A DNA stretch of 64,000 bases from Sanderia malayensis (Eukaryota; Cnidaria; Scyphozoa; Semaeostomeae; Pelagiidae). The notes beneath the pieces are model-generated. The model was not told where the DNA came from and searched no databases. It was given only the letters and a program-made list of their open reading frames with translations. Each line of letters starts with the position of its first letter. Positions within the stretch are counted from its first letter, which is position 1. Where the stretch lies: the NCBI GenBank assembly GCA_013076295.1, contig RQOL01000532.1, positions 4,154,001 to 4,218,000 of the forward strand. Direction: 5' to 3'. Positions 1-12,700 of this stretch are shown piece after piece. A program made the position numbers and the translations under genes.

Positions 1-3000
1 GAGGGGATTAGAAAGTAATCTTAATTATCACCCAATTACAAAGGTTGATAGTAATCAGGGGTACTACCAAAGCTTTCAAAGAAATAAAAATTGGTCCGGG
101 TAATCCGAGGTTCGAGTTAAAGTATCAACTCTCACTAACTCTACATAAGCCGAATTCAGTTTCAGATGCATTTCCTAATAGGTAGTTATGGGTAGTTAAA
201 TTTATATGCGTGCGCATATGAATATTGAACTTTTAGCATTGAAGTGCGCATGCGTTATAACCTCAAGCTGATGGGCCAATCGGAAGCAAGATTCAAGCCA
301 CATCTTCCCAGCAACTCGAAAAGAGTCCAAGAATAGTTTTGAATTATTAGTTGATACACTGACTCTACATTTCCAAAGCATGCCATAATGTTGGCTTGAG
401 AACGAACTCGCTGATGATGCAGTTCGCAGGCATTACGTGCGGTGAGCATGTTCAAGACTGGAACATGCAAAGGCTTTGTGTGTGATGTGCGTGTTAGCTT
501 GTTCGTGCAGACACGCGTTCCGTGAAGATTGTTCAACGACCTGTCCTTTTCATGAATGCGCACCAGAAATTCTGTTATCTTTCACTTGAAAGCACCGCAC
601 CCTGGTGGATAAATTGTTTATCAAACACATGCTAGTAACAGTCCGGTGGCGGGATTTGTTGTCCTTCAATCCTTATATCAATAGATGATTAACTTTGTGG
701 CTGCAATTAGTGAAACAGTACAGTAATGCTTGATTTAGACCAGCTTGATATGACTAATTGGAATTTTCACCACCACCAATGCAGAGATCTCTTCAATTCA
801 TCGATTTACCGATATTTACTTCGACCTATTTGGCGTTTGTTTAGAAACTCAACTGAAGAGATCTGTCACGCATAGTCCAGAGTTTTGATGCAGTCGATTC
901 TGAACTTATTATTATGATGATTAACCGAGAATTTGGAAACATAGATCCAGATCGTTTGCTGACACTGTTAGCTTCTCAATTTCATAATTCCAGCAATGGC
1001 AAAGCACATTTAGCACGGCTATTTTCCAAGGTATCAAGCTTTCACTTCATTTATTCATATTCCCATTTCATCTGCCAGGGCATCTTTTTGACAGTGTAGG
1101 CACTGTTAAATGTTTTCCTTAATACCCAAATGCCCCAGTAAATGTCTAAGCTATTACTATACTAGGCCGTTTTAATTGCATTATGTATGGCAGCATGAGA
1201 TACTTGTTACCGCTTCCAATTTTCACCTGGTATTGTATGTAATTATTATTAAAAGCGCCTCATGGAAAAAAGCTTGCAATTGGTGAGCGAAAATTTTACC
1301 AGATTTCCAGGAAGCAAGGATCAATCCACCCAGAATATTTTTTAGATTCCCTCAGTAAATATCTGAAAACTTTTTGATCACAAAGCTCATTTTTCTAATC
1401 CAAGGGTTTTTAAAGGATTTCTTAAGGATGTCTGAAACTTGTTAACTGGCTGCGTGGTTGTGACATTTCACGCACCGAGGCAAAACATTTCACCCGTCTA
1501 TAAAATATCAAGTAGGCTGAATCCACTGCCAAATTGTTTTAACTTTTCATCGGTGCTAATTCATTGTGATTTCATGGGTTATGACCCACCATAAATCTTT
1601 AAAGGAGGTTGAAAATCAAATAAATTGAGATATATAATATACAAGTTTGCATTCACGTTCAGAGCGGCAGCCAAGTGCATTTATTCGCAAGAAGCATTGC
1701 AGTTGCAGGATTAGGCTCTCTACGTCATTTACATTGTTTAAGTATGATCAGAAGAAACCGAAAACAGAATTAAAATAATAATTTCAGTGATCGTAAGATG
1801 AAGGGGACCTGGAATGGGACGAATAAAATTTGCAGCAAGACATTTGAGCCTCGTTTCGAAAACAATACCGCCCTCGAGCTCGCATAAAGATTTCGCAGTT
1901 TTTTAAAACGTAAAAGATCCATCGTTGTTAAGTTTTTGCAATGTAGTGCGTGTCAGAGTTTTCCTCCAGCTACAAAGCGTAGCGCGGTTTTAAAAACTTT
2001 TTCACCATACTTCGCCATTGTAAATGCCTTTCTGTGTAAACGTCAAAGCAGTTACGACCTCGCAGTTACGACCCCATTCCAAGACAGAATCTAATATACT
2101 CTCCGTGACCACAAAATGAGCAGCAAAATGACCGATGAAAATTGAATTTTAAAACCTCTTTTTAAACGTGGACAGGGTTCGAGTTCTCAATGACCTAAAT
2201 TCAAGTGCACCATTCTAATGGGCCCATTTCACCAGAAATATACTTTGTATAATACTTCAGTACTTTCAGGGGCTAAATATTTAATTAACTAAAATAAGTA
2301 AGGATTATGAAAAATGAATATTTAAATCTTATACCTTCTTGTTGCCATTCTTAGCTTCTTTGGTCACGCCCTCTCCACTAAGACCTGGCCTATCTGCATC
2401 ATTTCTTCTCTATGGAGGAGATTTCCTTTAGTTATATCCAGGCGCAAGAACTTTTCCTATGCGAAACGATACCTTTAATTCAAGCATTCTTTCCATTAAT
2501 AGGCCCTATGCTAATATATTTCCTGCATGCTTCTCAATAAATTGATCTTCGCCAATAGGCCTAACTGAAAGTGATTTGTAGCCTCGGTTTCCAGTAAACA
2601 AACACAGATACGAGTTCATCGATAACTCACATGAGCTAATCACCATTCATGAGCTAATTGAATGACTTAGAACTCGGTGCACCATTTTCCATTGAAAGTA
2701 ATAGCCAGCCACACCAAGCTTTGTTCTCAATTATTCCCATGACGCACCATCAAAGGAACAACGAACAATTTGCCAAAATAGCAAGCAAGCGAGTTGAAAT
2801 TGCACAGAAAGAAATGGTCATTTATTCTCTTTACTTTTTTGAATATATTATAATATAAATTTTGAATTACATCATGTCCACCAATAACTACAGGTGATCG
2901 ACAAAATTGAGGCCGCACAGGATAAATATGCTTAAAAACATCAGTTATGCTAAATATTAATTTCTCTTTGCCTCCTTTTTTCGTTCTCCTAGGAAAAATA

Positions 3001-4497
3001 GTTGTAACGTATTAATTCAAAATGTACACAAATGTTGTCAAAGTATTCCCCAATAAAACACTTTGATATGGAAGTGTTGGTGTAGGAGTCAGGGCCACGC
3101 ATCTGCCTACTTTTCAGAAAGCATTAAAAATGCACCTTTTATAAGTATAAATCGCTTCTTCTAAGACTGAATGTGTGTGGTTCTCTTTATATTGTTGTGT
3201 CCTCATACTTTTAGTACGCTGCTACGCGTCTGGCATGAAGCGGGAAAAGGCTCCCGCTCGCGCAAAATTCTTTTCACCAGGGACAAAAATTGAGAAAATC
3301 TCAGTCGCCGGTGCCAAAATTCACCTGTTTAAGCTCGGCTCAACGGGTGTATTTTTGAAAATCACATTTCAAAGGCGCCCGAACTGCGTCAAGGGACGGC
3401 TTCACATATGCATTTTTAATGGATCGATTTGACGTGACTTTCTAATTAACAAGCCACTCTGCGCATTGACAGGTCAACCAATAAACTACTTCCATTTACA
3501 CTCAATTGATGTATAAATCGCGTGGTTTTGTGGCCAGTATTTGTAACATTCTCCTCGGAAAATTCATTTTACTATACCATCATTATTTTGAAGTCAATTA
3601 ACTGTCGTTTGTTGATAATACATGTGCGAATTATCATAAAAAATTGCTGAATTATTGCTCTGCTTTGAAATAAGGCTGGTGTCTTTACATGGGGAACGTA
3701 ATGCCTTATTCCAACGGCATATATCAGGGCCTTTTCGCATGAAGAGAAAACCTCACCTGCCAGATCAACAAAGCACGCAGAGCCTCGTTTGCACGAAATC
3801 CCAACTCAGTACCGAGAAGCAGCTGGCTAAAATTTGAGAAACTCACTAATAACTCGAAAAAATATTTCAAAAAAGAAAATTTTGTTCCAAAAGTGTTGGG
3901 AAGCTTCGATACATAAAAGAATTATGGAGTTGAATTCGTCAGCGCTTTGCAAAGGAAAGTTGCCCTGATATGCACGGTCTTTAGAAGTTCGAATCTAAGA
4001 ATTTGAAACTTTTACGATCTTCTGCAAGCCAACATCGAAGAAATAGAAGCTTTCAGTACTCGATTCTCACCAAAATTAAGAAACGTTAAAACACAATGTA
4101 TTTTAAAATCTCTAAACTCGAATGAAATGCCCTGTTCAAAGGAACTCCATTGCAAGAGAATTTCTTTGCCATCGCGAGAGGTGTTACTCTTGAGGGGAGG
4201 CATTTAAAGCAGAAACAGCTTTAAAAAATAGCAAGTAATCTACAAAAGTACTCTTAGCGTGCCAGTTAGATATGCAGTTTATCACAGTAGATCAGCGGTT
4301 GAACTTAAAGCAAATCGCATTGATCAAAGGCATCATGCTATATTGCGTGACAGGTACAACACTAGTCGGGGCTTGACCCTGAACTAATAATACGATCATG
4401 GAAATGAATCTATTTGCACGCTGAGATGCTCGACCACATCAGGCACACACATACTGGTCAAGGGGCTCCAAAACGGCGTTTGTGCGTGTCTACACCT
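1..4497. other. Gene-poor 5' stretch, mostly without recognisable features
   Basis: About 4.5 kb of AT-rich DNA with only short, unconvincing open frames on both strands. The one coding-like block is the orphan exon candidate near 853-1029, listed separately. The first 120 bases resemble 55360-55445 (shared words such as GGATTAGAAAGT, AAAGCTTT and GGTTCGAGTTA), so they are probably a fragment of a dispersed repeat. I see no RNA gene, promoter or other feature I can support here. Confidence 0.5.
853..1029 (+). other. Orphan coding-like exon candidate
   Basis: The frame containing the ATG at 914 reads as a protein-like segment with Asp/Glu/Leu-rich content (for example NREFGNIDPDRLLTLLASQF). 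It ends at a plausible donor, AAG|GTATCAAG, near 1029. The frame stays open upstream to a TGA near 855, and an AG acceptor (CATAG|TCCAG) lies near 880, so it could be an internal exon rather than a first exon. I found no neighbouring exon that joins to it and I do not recognise the family. It could be an exon of a gene lying to the left, a relic, or chance. Confidence 0.25.
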
Positions 4498-5337
4498 GGG
4501 GCCTATGGCAAGCGGATGTCACCATAATCAGATAAACCCACTTTTTCTCAGATAAAGTGGGTTTATCTGGAGAAAAACCCACTTTTTCTGCAATAAGTCA
4601 CGTTTTCTGCAGATAAACCCACTTTTTCTGAAAAACACACTTTATCTAACAGAAAAAGTGGGGTTTTTTGATAAACTGGGTTTTTCTGCAGAAAAAGTGG
4701 GTTTTTCAGATAAAGTGGGTTTTTCTGCAGAAACAGTGGGTTAAAGTCTCTCAGTTAAAGTCTCTCAGTTAAAGTGTCACGCCAAGGTTAGGTATCTGGG
4801 GTGCTTCCGGAAGATGGTACATTTTTATTGCCAGAACTTTTGGCTGAGGGCCACGTGGACTGGACCTTCCCTTTTCGCGGTATTCTTTCGTTGAAACTGC
4901 ATGTGTCTCCTCAGGGTTTCGACGTTAGAGATGGCATATCCAAGTAAATCAGTAAATCCTCAAAATTGTCTGTAAATCTTTCAGGGTTAGTATCCATTTT
5001 TGAAATTTAAACTTTCGAACAGTCGCACATGGACAATCTTGTATCACAGCCATGTAATTTATGACGCAGGCAGAAACAATACGGAACTTGAAAAACCCAC
5101 TTTATCTGAGAAAAACCCACTTTATCTGAAAAACCCACTTTTTCTGCAGAAAAACCCAGTTTATCAGAAAAACCCACTTTTTCTGTTAGATAAAGTGGGT
5201 TTTTCAGAAAAAGTGGGTTTATCTGCAGAAAACGTGACTTATTACAGAAAAAGTGGGTTTTTCTCCAGATAAACCCACTTTATCTGAGAAAAAGTGGGTT
5301 TATCTGATTATGGTGACATCCGCTTGCCATAGGGGCC
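4498..5337. mobile_element. Foldback (long-TIR) transposable element with 6-bp target duplication
   Basis: An 828-bp element (4504-5331) is flanked by a direct 6-bp GGGGCC at 4498-4503 and 5332-5337. Its termini are inverted copies starting TATGGCAAGCGGATGTCACC, followed by about 240 bp of nested short palindromes. These are built from variants of AACCCACTTTTTCTG and AACCCACTTTATCTG and their complements, and occupy about 4530-4740 and 5091-5310. The central part (about 4741-5090) is unique and has no transposase. This structure is typical of non-autonomous foldback elements or long-TIR MITEs mobilised in trans. Confidence 0.8.
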
Positions 5338-5438
5338 AACTGCCGGTGTCTTGTTGCTTCAAGAGTTATTTCTACTGCATAAAATGGATCAATTAACAGG
5401 AGTTATTGATGCAGCCACAATATTGCGCAATCTGGAAA

Positions 5439-5635
5439 CTACTAATTGATATCAACATAAGCATTCCCCTGGAAATCTCACTGGTCACTTTGATTAGAAC
5501 CATCGAGGTATATGCTTCCAGGGGGTAATTCTGTGAGCTACTAATTGATATCAACATAAGCATTCCCCTGGAAATCTCACTGGTCACTTTGATTAGTATT
5601 GCCGAGGTAATGCTTCCAGGGGGTAATTCTGTAAA
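5439..5635. repeat. Two-copy tandem repeat of about 99 bp
   Basis: Copy 1 (5439-5537) and copy 2 (5538-5635) are nearly identical. Each begins CTACTAATTGATATCAACAT and ends near GGGGGTAATTCTGT. Each copy also contains an internal inverted pair (ATTCCCCTGGAA and TTCCAGGGGGTAAT), so each could fold as a hairpin. No coding function is apparent. Confidence 0.85.
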
Positions 5636-7941
5636 TTCAGCATCTGTACAATAGAATGCAGGTTTGACGATAGCTATAACTTCGTTATTTTAGTAGCTCG
5701 TTAATCATAGATTGTGCAAATTAGGCTTGTTGAATCTAATTTGTACAATTCATGCAGTTCGTGAAACTGAAAACGTAGCTCGTTATAATAACGAGACGTT
5801 CTTCACATCACAAGCAGGTTCTTTATGACAGTATTCCACATTTTACACATAAAGCCAGAAAAACATGGCCAGGGTTAAAGTAAACACCCAAGCACAATAC
5901 AACAACAAGTTGACTACAATCCATTCAATTTGGGAATCGTCTTGCGTGGACATTTTGCCAAGGAATCAATAACCTTGAATAACACCACCCGTTGACAAGA
6001 ACATTTGTGTTAAATTTTATTAAAAAATCATTCAACCGTGAAAAGCAACGAAGCTCCACTGGTGAACTTTATTACAGCAGTTTTTTTAAGAATATAGTTC
6101 ATATAACTAAAAATTAATTGATGGATTGTTGTTTGTGAATGCCATGTTCTTTGTGAAGCAAAGAGGTTTTCCTGATTCTTGTTAATTTCTGTTAAATGAT
6201 TGTATATGTTGACTTGATCTGCATGGGTTTTACGTTTATATCCATTCAAAAATGCTCAACTAAAAGGCAATTTTAGGTTCCGAAAATAAGAAACCAATTA
6301 AGAAACAATTGGTACTAAAACGTCAAAATCTTCATACCAAGAAATTTTTAGTACCAAGTGCTACTCAAAGCTTTTTTATGAAAAGACTTGTGAAAATATA
6401 ATTCTCGAAGTAGCCGAAAATAAAGAAAACTAAGAATAATGCGATGTTAGCATTAGATGAAAACGTTTTGTGTTTTGTTCTACCACAAAGCAAACCAAGT
6501 ATTACATTTAGGTCTATTGTTTGAATTACGCTGATGCAATCATTGATGCTACACAATGCGAAATCCACTCTTTTGGGAGCCTATGATTTCTTTCGCTTCC
6601 TTGCTGTCGTTTGAGGATGCGATGAGTAGTATAGTTTCAGCCTAAAAATTGAAAATTACTGTGAAGAATTTAAGAGCATTTTTACATAAAGTTTGCAAGG
6701 AAGAACATATCTCGAGTGGTGGACTGTCGCTCAAGTGAAAACACAGGCTCACTACATTGCGTCCCTGTGTTTCACTTGAATCTTGCTCACTGCAGGGACT
6801 TGTCACATTGTTGCTATTTTAAAAACTGGTTTTACCTGATGTCATTATTTCTACCTGTGCAAGTCCTGCTATCAAAAATATAAATTGCTTTGCCAATGCC
6901 AAAGAAAAGGCTTCGTAAATCAAATCAAACAAAACAAATCCTCAATTAGCGTGAAAACTCTATCAAAATTTTGGAGTAATATTTTGAACTGCAAAATACC
7001 GGCCTATTCGCAACTCCCTCAAAAAATACAAAATTTCAAGCAAAACGCCAAACAAATTGTCTTTTTTGAATCAGATGGAATGCATCACTGCTTTGACAAA
7101 TGTTCTTATATACAAGTCGCTGAAAATGTTTTCAAACAACTCCGTCCTTATCCATCACTGCTTCAAAAATTCATACATTTGGCTTCGTTCTGGAGAAATT
7201 CATATGTAACTTCATCTGTACATTTTATAGTTTCGCGCCATGCTAAGCTAATTTTGAAAACCAGGGGGTAAGCATTTCTGACAAAAATGCTGTTATTGAC
7301 CTCGATATGGATGAAAACATTTGAATAAACCAATCAAAACGTTTGAAATCCTGCTCTGTGAATGGAGGAACAAAAATTTGTCGCGGGTTTCGAAGCTCAA
7401 ATGTGATAAACCCCTGTTGGTGGAGCGAAGGAACGAGCAAAACACAATGACGCGATATAGCGAGTCTAGTAAAAACACTTGGAACTTACGTAGGGGCTAA
7501 AAGAACACGACTAACTATTTAATATCTGTAGAAATGTTGAATATTCATTCTACGGCACATAATTAATTCACGGCCCAAATTCGGAAGTGAGGCGAGGCTG
7601 GTGAGAGGAATAACAATCGAGCAATCATTTTTCAGCATTATTGAACACAGGAATGTGCTTGCTGTGTACACGATTGAACAATTACAATGCAATAACAGTT
7701 AAAACATTGTTGCATTGCATTAGGGAACAACTGACGCGATAAGACATCTGAAGAGGATTTACGCGTCACTTCACGGTGTGGTAAAGTCTGAAAATTCATA
7801 TTGTCACGATGAATAAAGATTTGAACGACAATCAAAAACGGTGATCTGCAATACCCATAAGACTGCCGATTAAATTACAGATAACACTAACCGCAGGGAC
7901 ACGCAAATTTTTCCTAAATCCAGCACCGAGCTCTAGACTGA
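5636..7941. other. Intergenic, no gene supported; small hairpin near 6731-6778
   Basis: No convincing gene. A 128-codon open frame at 6885-7271 has no recognisable domain and an AT-driven composition. Around 6731-6778 lies an inverted repeat (CAAGTGAAAACACAGG / CCCTGTGTTTCACTTG) with the word CTCACTACATTGCGTCCCTG. The same word is found in the foldback element near 55895-56020, so this is probably a second member of that family. Confidence 0.45.
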
Positions 7942-8527
7942 GGCCCCGTTTACACGGTACCGGTCAAGTTTTTAGCCGTTCAAGTTTTTGTACGGCTAGG
8001 TGTACCGGTGAAATATTTGTACGGATAGGCTTCCCGTTTACACGATGGCTTTTTCTAGCCGGCTTTCTTTGATCGTCATGCGCAGTATGCTTTTTCATGA
8101 ATCGTTGGCGCCAAGTCGAATTAATTTTTGTGTGTGGTGAGTGAAATAATTTGTTGTCTGGATTTTTATGAAATTTACGATCGTCTTTTTTATTTCTGAA
8201 AGTTAACCTTCGTCGTAAATAACAAAAAATTGCTTTTAAATTTTGAGCGCCAAATCCAACATTTTCAAAGTGCCTCGCTTTCCTGACCTTTTCACCTCTT
8301 TATGAATCCGTACAAATATTTGCACGGTTAGAAGCGTTTACACGGTACCGTTCAAATATTTGACCGCTCAAGTTGTCAACTCGTCCTCTTCCTAACAGGA
8401 CAAGTTTTTGCACGGCTATCCGTACAAATACTTGTACGGATAGCCGATCTCGTGTAAACGCAACCCCTATCCGTACAAAAACTTGAACGGCTAAAAACTT
8501 GACCGGTACCGTGCAAACGGGGCCTGA
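7939..8527. mobile_element. MITE with GGCCCCGTTTACAC termini and 3-bp TGA duplication
   Basis: The element spans 7942-8524 (583 bp) and is flanked by TGA on both sides. The left end reads GGCCCCGTTTACACGGTACC and the right end is its inverted match with few differences. Subterminal words related to CCGTACAAATATTTG and CGGCTAAAAACTTG recur in both orientations. No transposase frame is present. The 3-bp duplication and G-rich terminus would suit a PIF/Harbinger-type MITE, but the superfamily is an inference. Confidence 0.75.
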
Positions 8528-8786
8528 GAGTAGCACTAGCCATTACCTGTTTGCATTGGGATCATATAGAGCATTGTACATCTTGAATTGGATCTACCGC
8601 TACCACTTCCAGGGATTTTTCGATCTCTGGTAATCTATCACATCTTGTCGTTGAACAAAGAATACACGAACCTAGCCTTTACTTTTTAGGCGTATTCTAC
8701 CTCTACCAGCTATCCATATACTTGTCATTAACGTATTTTAACCCCTCCACATACTAGGGCGTTCTGCGTTCATGCATACACAAGGT

Positions 8787-8830
8787 GATTCCTACCTATT
8801 GGGGATGTCTACCCCCAATAGACAGGAATC
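8787..8830. repeat. Short near-perfect hairpin
   Basis: The arms GATTCCTACCTATTGGGG and CCCCAATAGACAGGAATC pair with only two mismatches around a loop of about 8 nt. The sequence just downstream repeats the word CTCGGC several times. This may be the end of a degraded mobile element. No function is evident. Confidence 0.5.
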
Positions 8831-9776
8831 AGAAATTTACTCGGCAAAATTGGCACTTTGTACTGCTTACTCGGCGAACCTGGTAGTGGCATAGTGATTA
8901 TGTGTGTATTTATACTCGGCAACCAGGCACCCATACAACCATGAAGAAATTTTTCTGGCGGCCTCCCCCTAAACCAGTTCGATTCAGCAGTCTGTAGATA
9001 ACATGCATGAAATTACGAATTGTATTAGCTGAGTCAGCATTTTTAGAACATTGCGGTGTATATGCAATTTTATTATCTCGATGGTGCGGTTGGTAAGTTT
9101 GAAATCTTTCGCCTGTGTAAATGTTAACACTCTTATCTTTTTCTTTGCAAGGTATCCGAAAAGAACAATTCATGTCTATCTTTGTCATCAGGTATGCTAT
9201 ATCAATTCTTATTTGTTGTCCCAGAACATTTTATACCCACTAGGCTTGGGCTTCATTTATATTCAACCCCCGCCTGCTTATGCCTTGACGAATAACTGCT
9301 ATCGTTGCTTTACATTCAAGCGACTAATTTTGAAAAGTTTTTGTAAAGCCTAAGCAAAGCAAATTTTAATGCAACATACAAAGCAGCCAAACAGTCGCAA
9401 TTCAACTGACAGCTGTTCTGACAGACTTTGACGCCAGCAAGACGCATTTATCACAACAAACCTGTTTACTGTCTGAAGCTGATTGAGAGAATTACAGTTG
9501 TATTCTAATTATTAATTAATCATGTCCAAAATGAAGTCATTTATTTTTGACATTAAGCAGTGAAAAGTCCAAATTGTGAGCATCATTTTTCCATCTAACG
9601 TTCGTCACGCTGTGTTATCATTGCTTATACAGTTAAATCGCTTTAATTGTTCAGCAATACGCTAATACGCTATTCCATGGATATCCGAGTCTTGATAAGT
9701 TGTGCACATAAAAGAGGGTTGATTTTGGATGAGCTATTCTATTATTCTGCCATGACGCCAAGTATGGTTGGCTAAG

Positions 9777-12700
9777 ATGGCTTCAATTGGTTTGAATATC
9801 TGTTTTCTAGAAGAAAGTGAAGATGGTGATGCCGATCTGCACCAATGTGGACATTGCCGACAAATGTTCACGAATTTGTCCCTATACATCACACACAAGA
9901 TCGAGAAGCCATGTAGAGCTGGTCTCGTTGCCAACCGTGACGAATGGTCAAACGAGGCTGCTACAGCCTTCAGCGGTGACGTAATCAACTCCGAAGATCC
10001 TGCCAGTAACAGGTCAGCGAATTTGAGCAACGAACTTCCCGAAAAGGTACGTCTCTAAACATTGAGATTTTCGTTCGAAATCATCTGTTTCAGTGTGTCA
10101 AACAATGTGTCCTATTTATTCGTGGCTCGTTAGAAATTATTCGACAGTGTTCGGGTGAATATGGTCACTAGAAGGCTTTGAACCCGAATCACTTCATAAA
10201 TATTGATGACAATTATTCAATTTCCCAGGACGCCGACGGCAGGAATCTGAGCCAAGAATCACAAAAAAGGTACGTAAACTCGTTAAATTACAGTACCGCC
10301 ATCATTAAATGTTTATAAGAATCGCAGTCAAATAAATCATTTAATTGTGAAGAACATCTGCATTCTTCATGTTCAACAATGACAACAGACGCAAGCAGAA
10401 CACTTCCAATAATGATACCGACGTAACCATAAATCTATTAATAGGGAGGCTTCTAATTTTGCAAACAAGAATGTTCAAAGGTCTTTGACTAAAATTATAA
10501 TATATCTGGGCGACATTGTTGTGGGAGATATTTGAACGGCTTCAAATGTAGAACTTAAAATCTACTAATTAGATGCCTTGTTTCAGCTGCAACCCTGACC
10601 GACAGAAAGCGGATATTTAGGGACAATTGACGCCAGTAATAAGTCAGCCACTAATGGCGCAATATCGCCAAACACAACTAATAGACCTGTTGAAAATAGC
10701 ATTGAAATAGTAATGAGCTGCATTGTATGCCCAGAAGAGAGTGAATAGTGAATGGTACTTGTGAGAAGAACACCGATACAGATCTCAGTGAAAGAAACGT
10801 CTGAAATCAATTGGGTAATACTCAAGTGCAGCCCATGCAAATTACGTGACCCAGGGCATGTGAGGAGATCCATTACTCCTGAGTAAGGAGACTTGCATTA
10901 AAAGTAGATAGGCAAGAGCAGTACAATGCACCATAGCTACTGACCTGGACGGAACAATGCTTGTTTCAATGGAATTAAATGCATTGAAATACCATCTGAT
11001 ATCAGATGACAGCATTCCCTTCCTCCTGCCCAGAAAGACAATTAGAAAGGAAAAACAAGTGCCTTTCTCTTACCGACTTTGAGAATAACAATTTTCTGGA
11101 CGGTATGATTCCTTATGAGTGCATGTGGCTCATACTGATAATGTATGTCGCATAATTATAATGTCTCACGATACAGCATGGAGGAAATGTCCCGTTGCTT
11201 TTGCTACTATCAGTGAGAGGATGAATGCTTTCGAGACCATAGAAAACTATTTCTATTGACTAGATGAAGAAAACAACAACGAGGAACACCACCTTGGATG
11301 TTTTTCTTCTCTGATTAATATCTGAAATATATGTTTTTAAAGCGAGACTTGAACTCAAGCTTGACATTGAACTCTAAGGGAACTTAGAAAGGACCTTGTG
11401 TCATTCACAGTATTGTTCTTCTTTCAGAAAACACGACAGAAAAGGCCCGGCAAGACGGTTAAATGTGACTGGTTCTCCTGACAGCGTAGGCCAAGTGTTA
11501 TCGCCGGATAACGTTAGCAAACTGGACGACACGCAGATACCGACATTAGATAACAGTGGGGAGAACCCTGTTATTGTCGTTCTGAACGAATCAGGGGCTG
11601 AGAAAGAGGCCAACATCGAGCCAGAATCAAGACTTGGAACTAAAGGAAGTGAATCAGGCCGTAGAGAACTGAACAAATCAAGGCATCCGTCCGCAAACGT
11701 ACACCAACCAAGTTTCAAGTCGCCGTCAATAACCATACCAACAGACATGCCCTTCTTAGAGCGAATAAACGTGAAGAATTCGAGTGAAGGCAACGCAACG
11801 TTCTCTGGGAGTGGCTTCCCGAATTTCCCACCTAGAATAACAGACAAAATGCAGACCGTATACCCGACTCACACTGGCGATGTCGCACGAGACTACCCGA
11901 TCGATCGACTACCAGTTGAGAATCATATAGAACAAGATATGAGGAAGTCGTGGACTGAAGTCAGCAAAAAGAATCTTAAATTTTCGTCTCACTTAGAAGC
12001 TGATTTGCACGCATGTTATCCACCACCATTGCCACCGCATCACATGTACAATTCTCCACTGCCAGGAATACCATACCCTAACCCTTACATGCGTCATTCT
12101 AGCATGGCAAAGTTAAACAAACCATGCTGTTCCACGGAACACTCTGTGGGGCCACACTACCCCGTAGGACGCTATTCGATGTCTCCCGCATCGGCAGAAA
12201 GGGTGAGCAGAAAGATGTACGAAATAGATCCCAGCTTATACTCCATACCGTACAGCAAAGCCCACGAGAGGTTGGAGAGACGAGACCAAGATGGAGCAAA
12301 GAGCCCCTCGATCAAAGCAGTTAGTAAACAGCAACAACAACCGCAACATCAGTCTTCCAACAACCAGTCACCAAACATTTCAAAACCAGCTGTTGACAAT
12401 GAAGATGCCGACAGTAATACAGAGAAAACAGCGAAAGACGCTGCGCCAGACAAAACAGCTAACATCAATAATGAAAGTACGGAGGAGCATCAAGCATCCG
12501 CAGTTACGGATGCTCCTCCGCAGCTGGTGAAAATCGCGCATTTCACGTCGAAAGAGAACTTCGACTCGCCATCATCATCCGCGCGTCCGGAATCGTACGA
12601 GACGAACAGTCAGACGGGTAGCTACAGAAGCCGCGACTCCACACCCACATCGTTAATATCGGACAGTCCACGTAGCTCTAATCAAAGTATCGACCCAACA

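Noticed and set aside
5000..5272. Open frame with repeated KNPLF units
   Set aside because: It is the palindromic arm of the foldback element read as protein.
6885..7271. 128-codon plus-strand frame
   Set aside because: No recognisable domain, no splice context and an AT-driven composition; not enough support for a gene.
10583..10873. Possible duplicated zinc-finger exon (the word CCAGTAA-AGTCAGC echoes exon 1)
   Set aside because: The similarity is short and the frame has stops. Exons 2 and 3 already join in phase without it.
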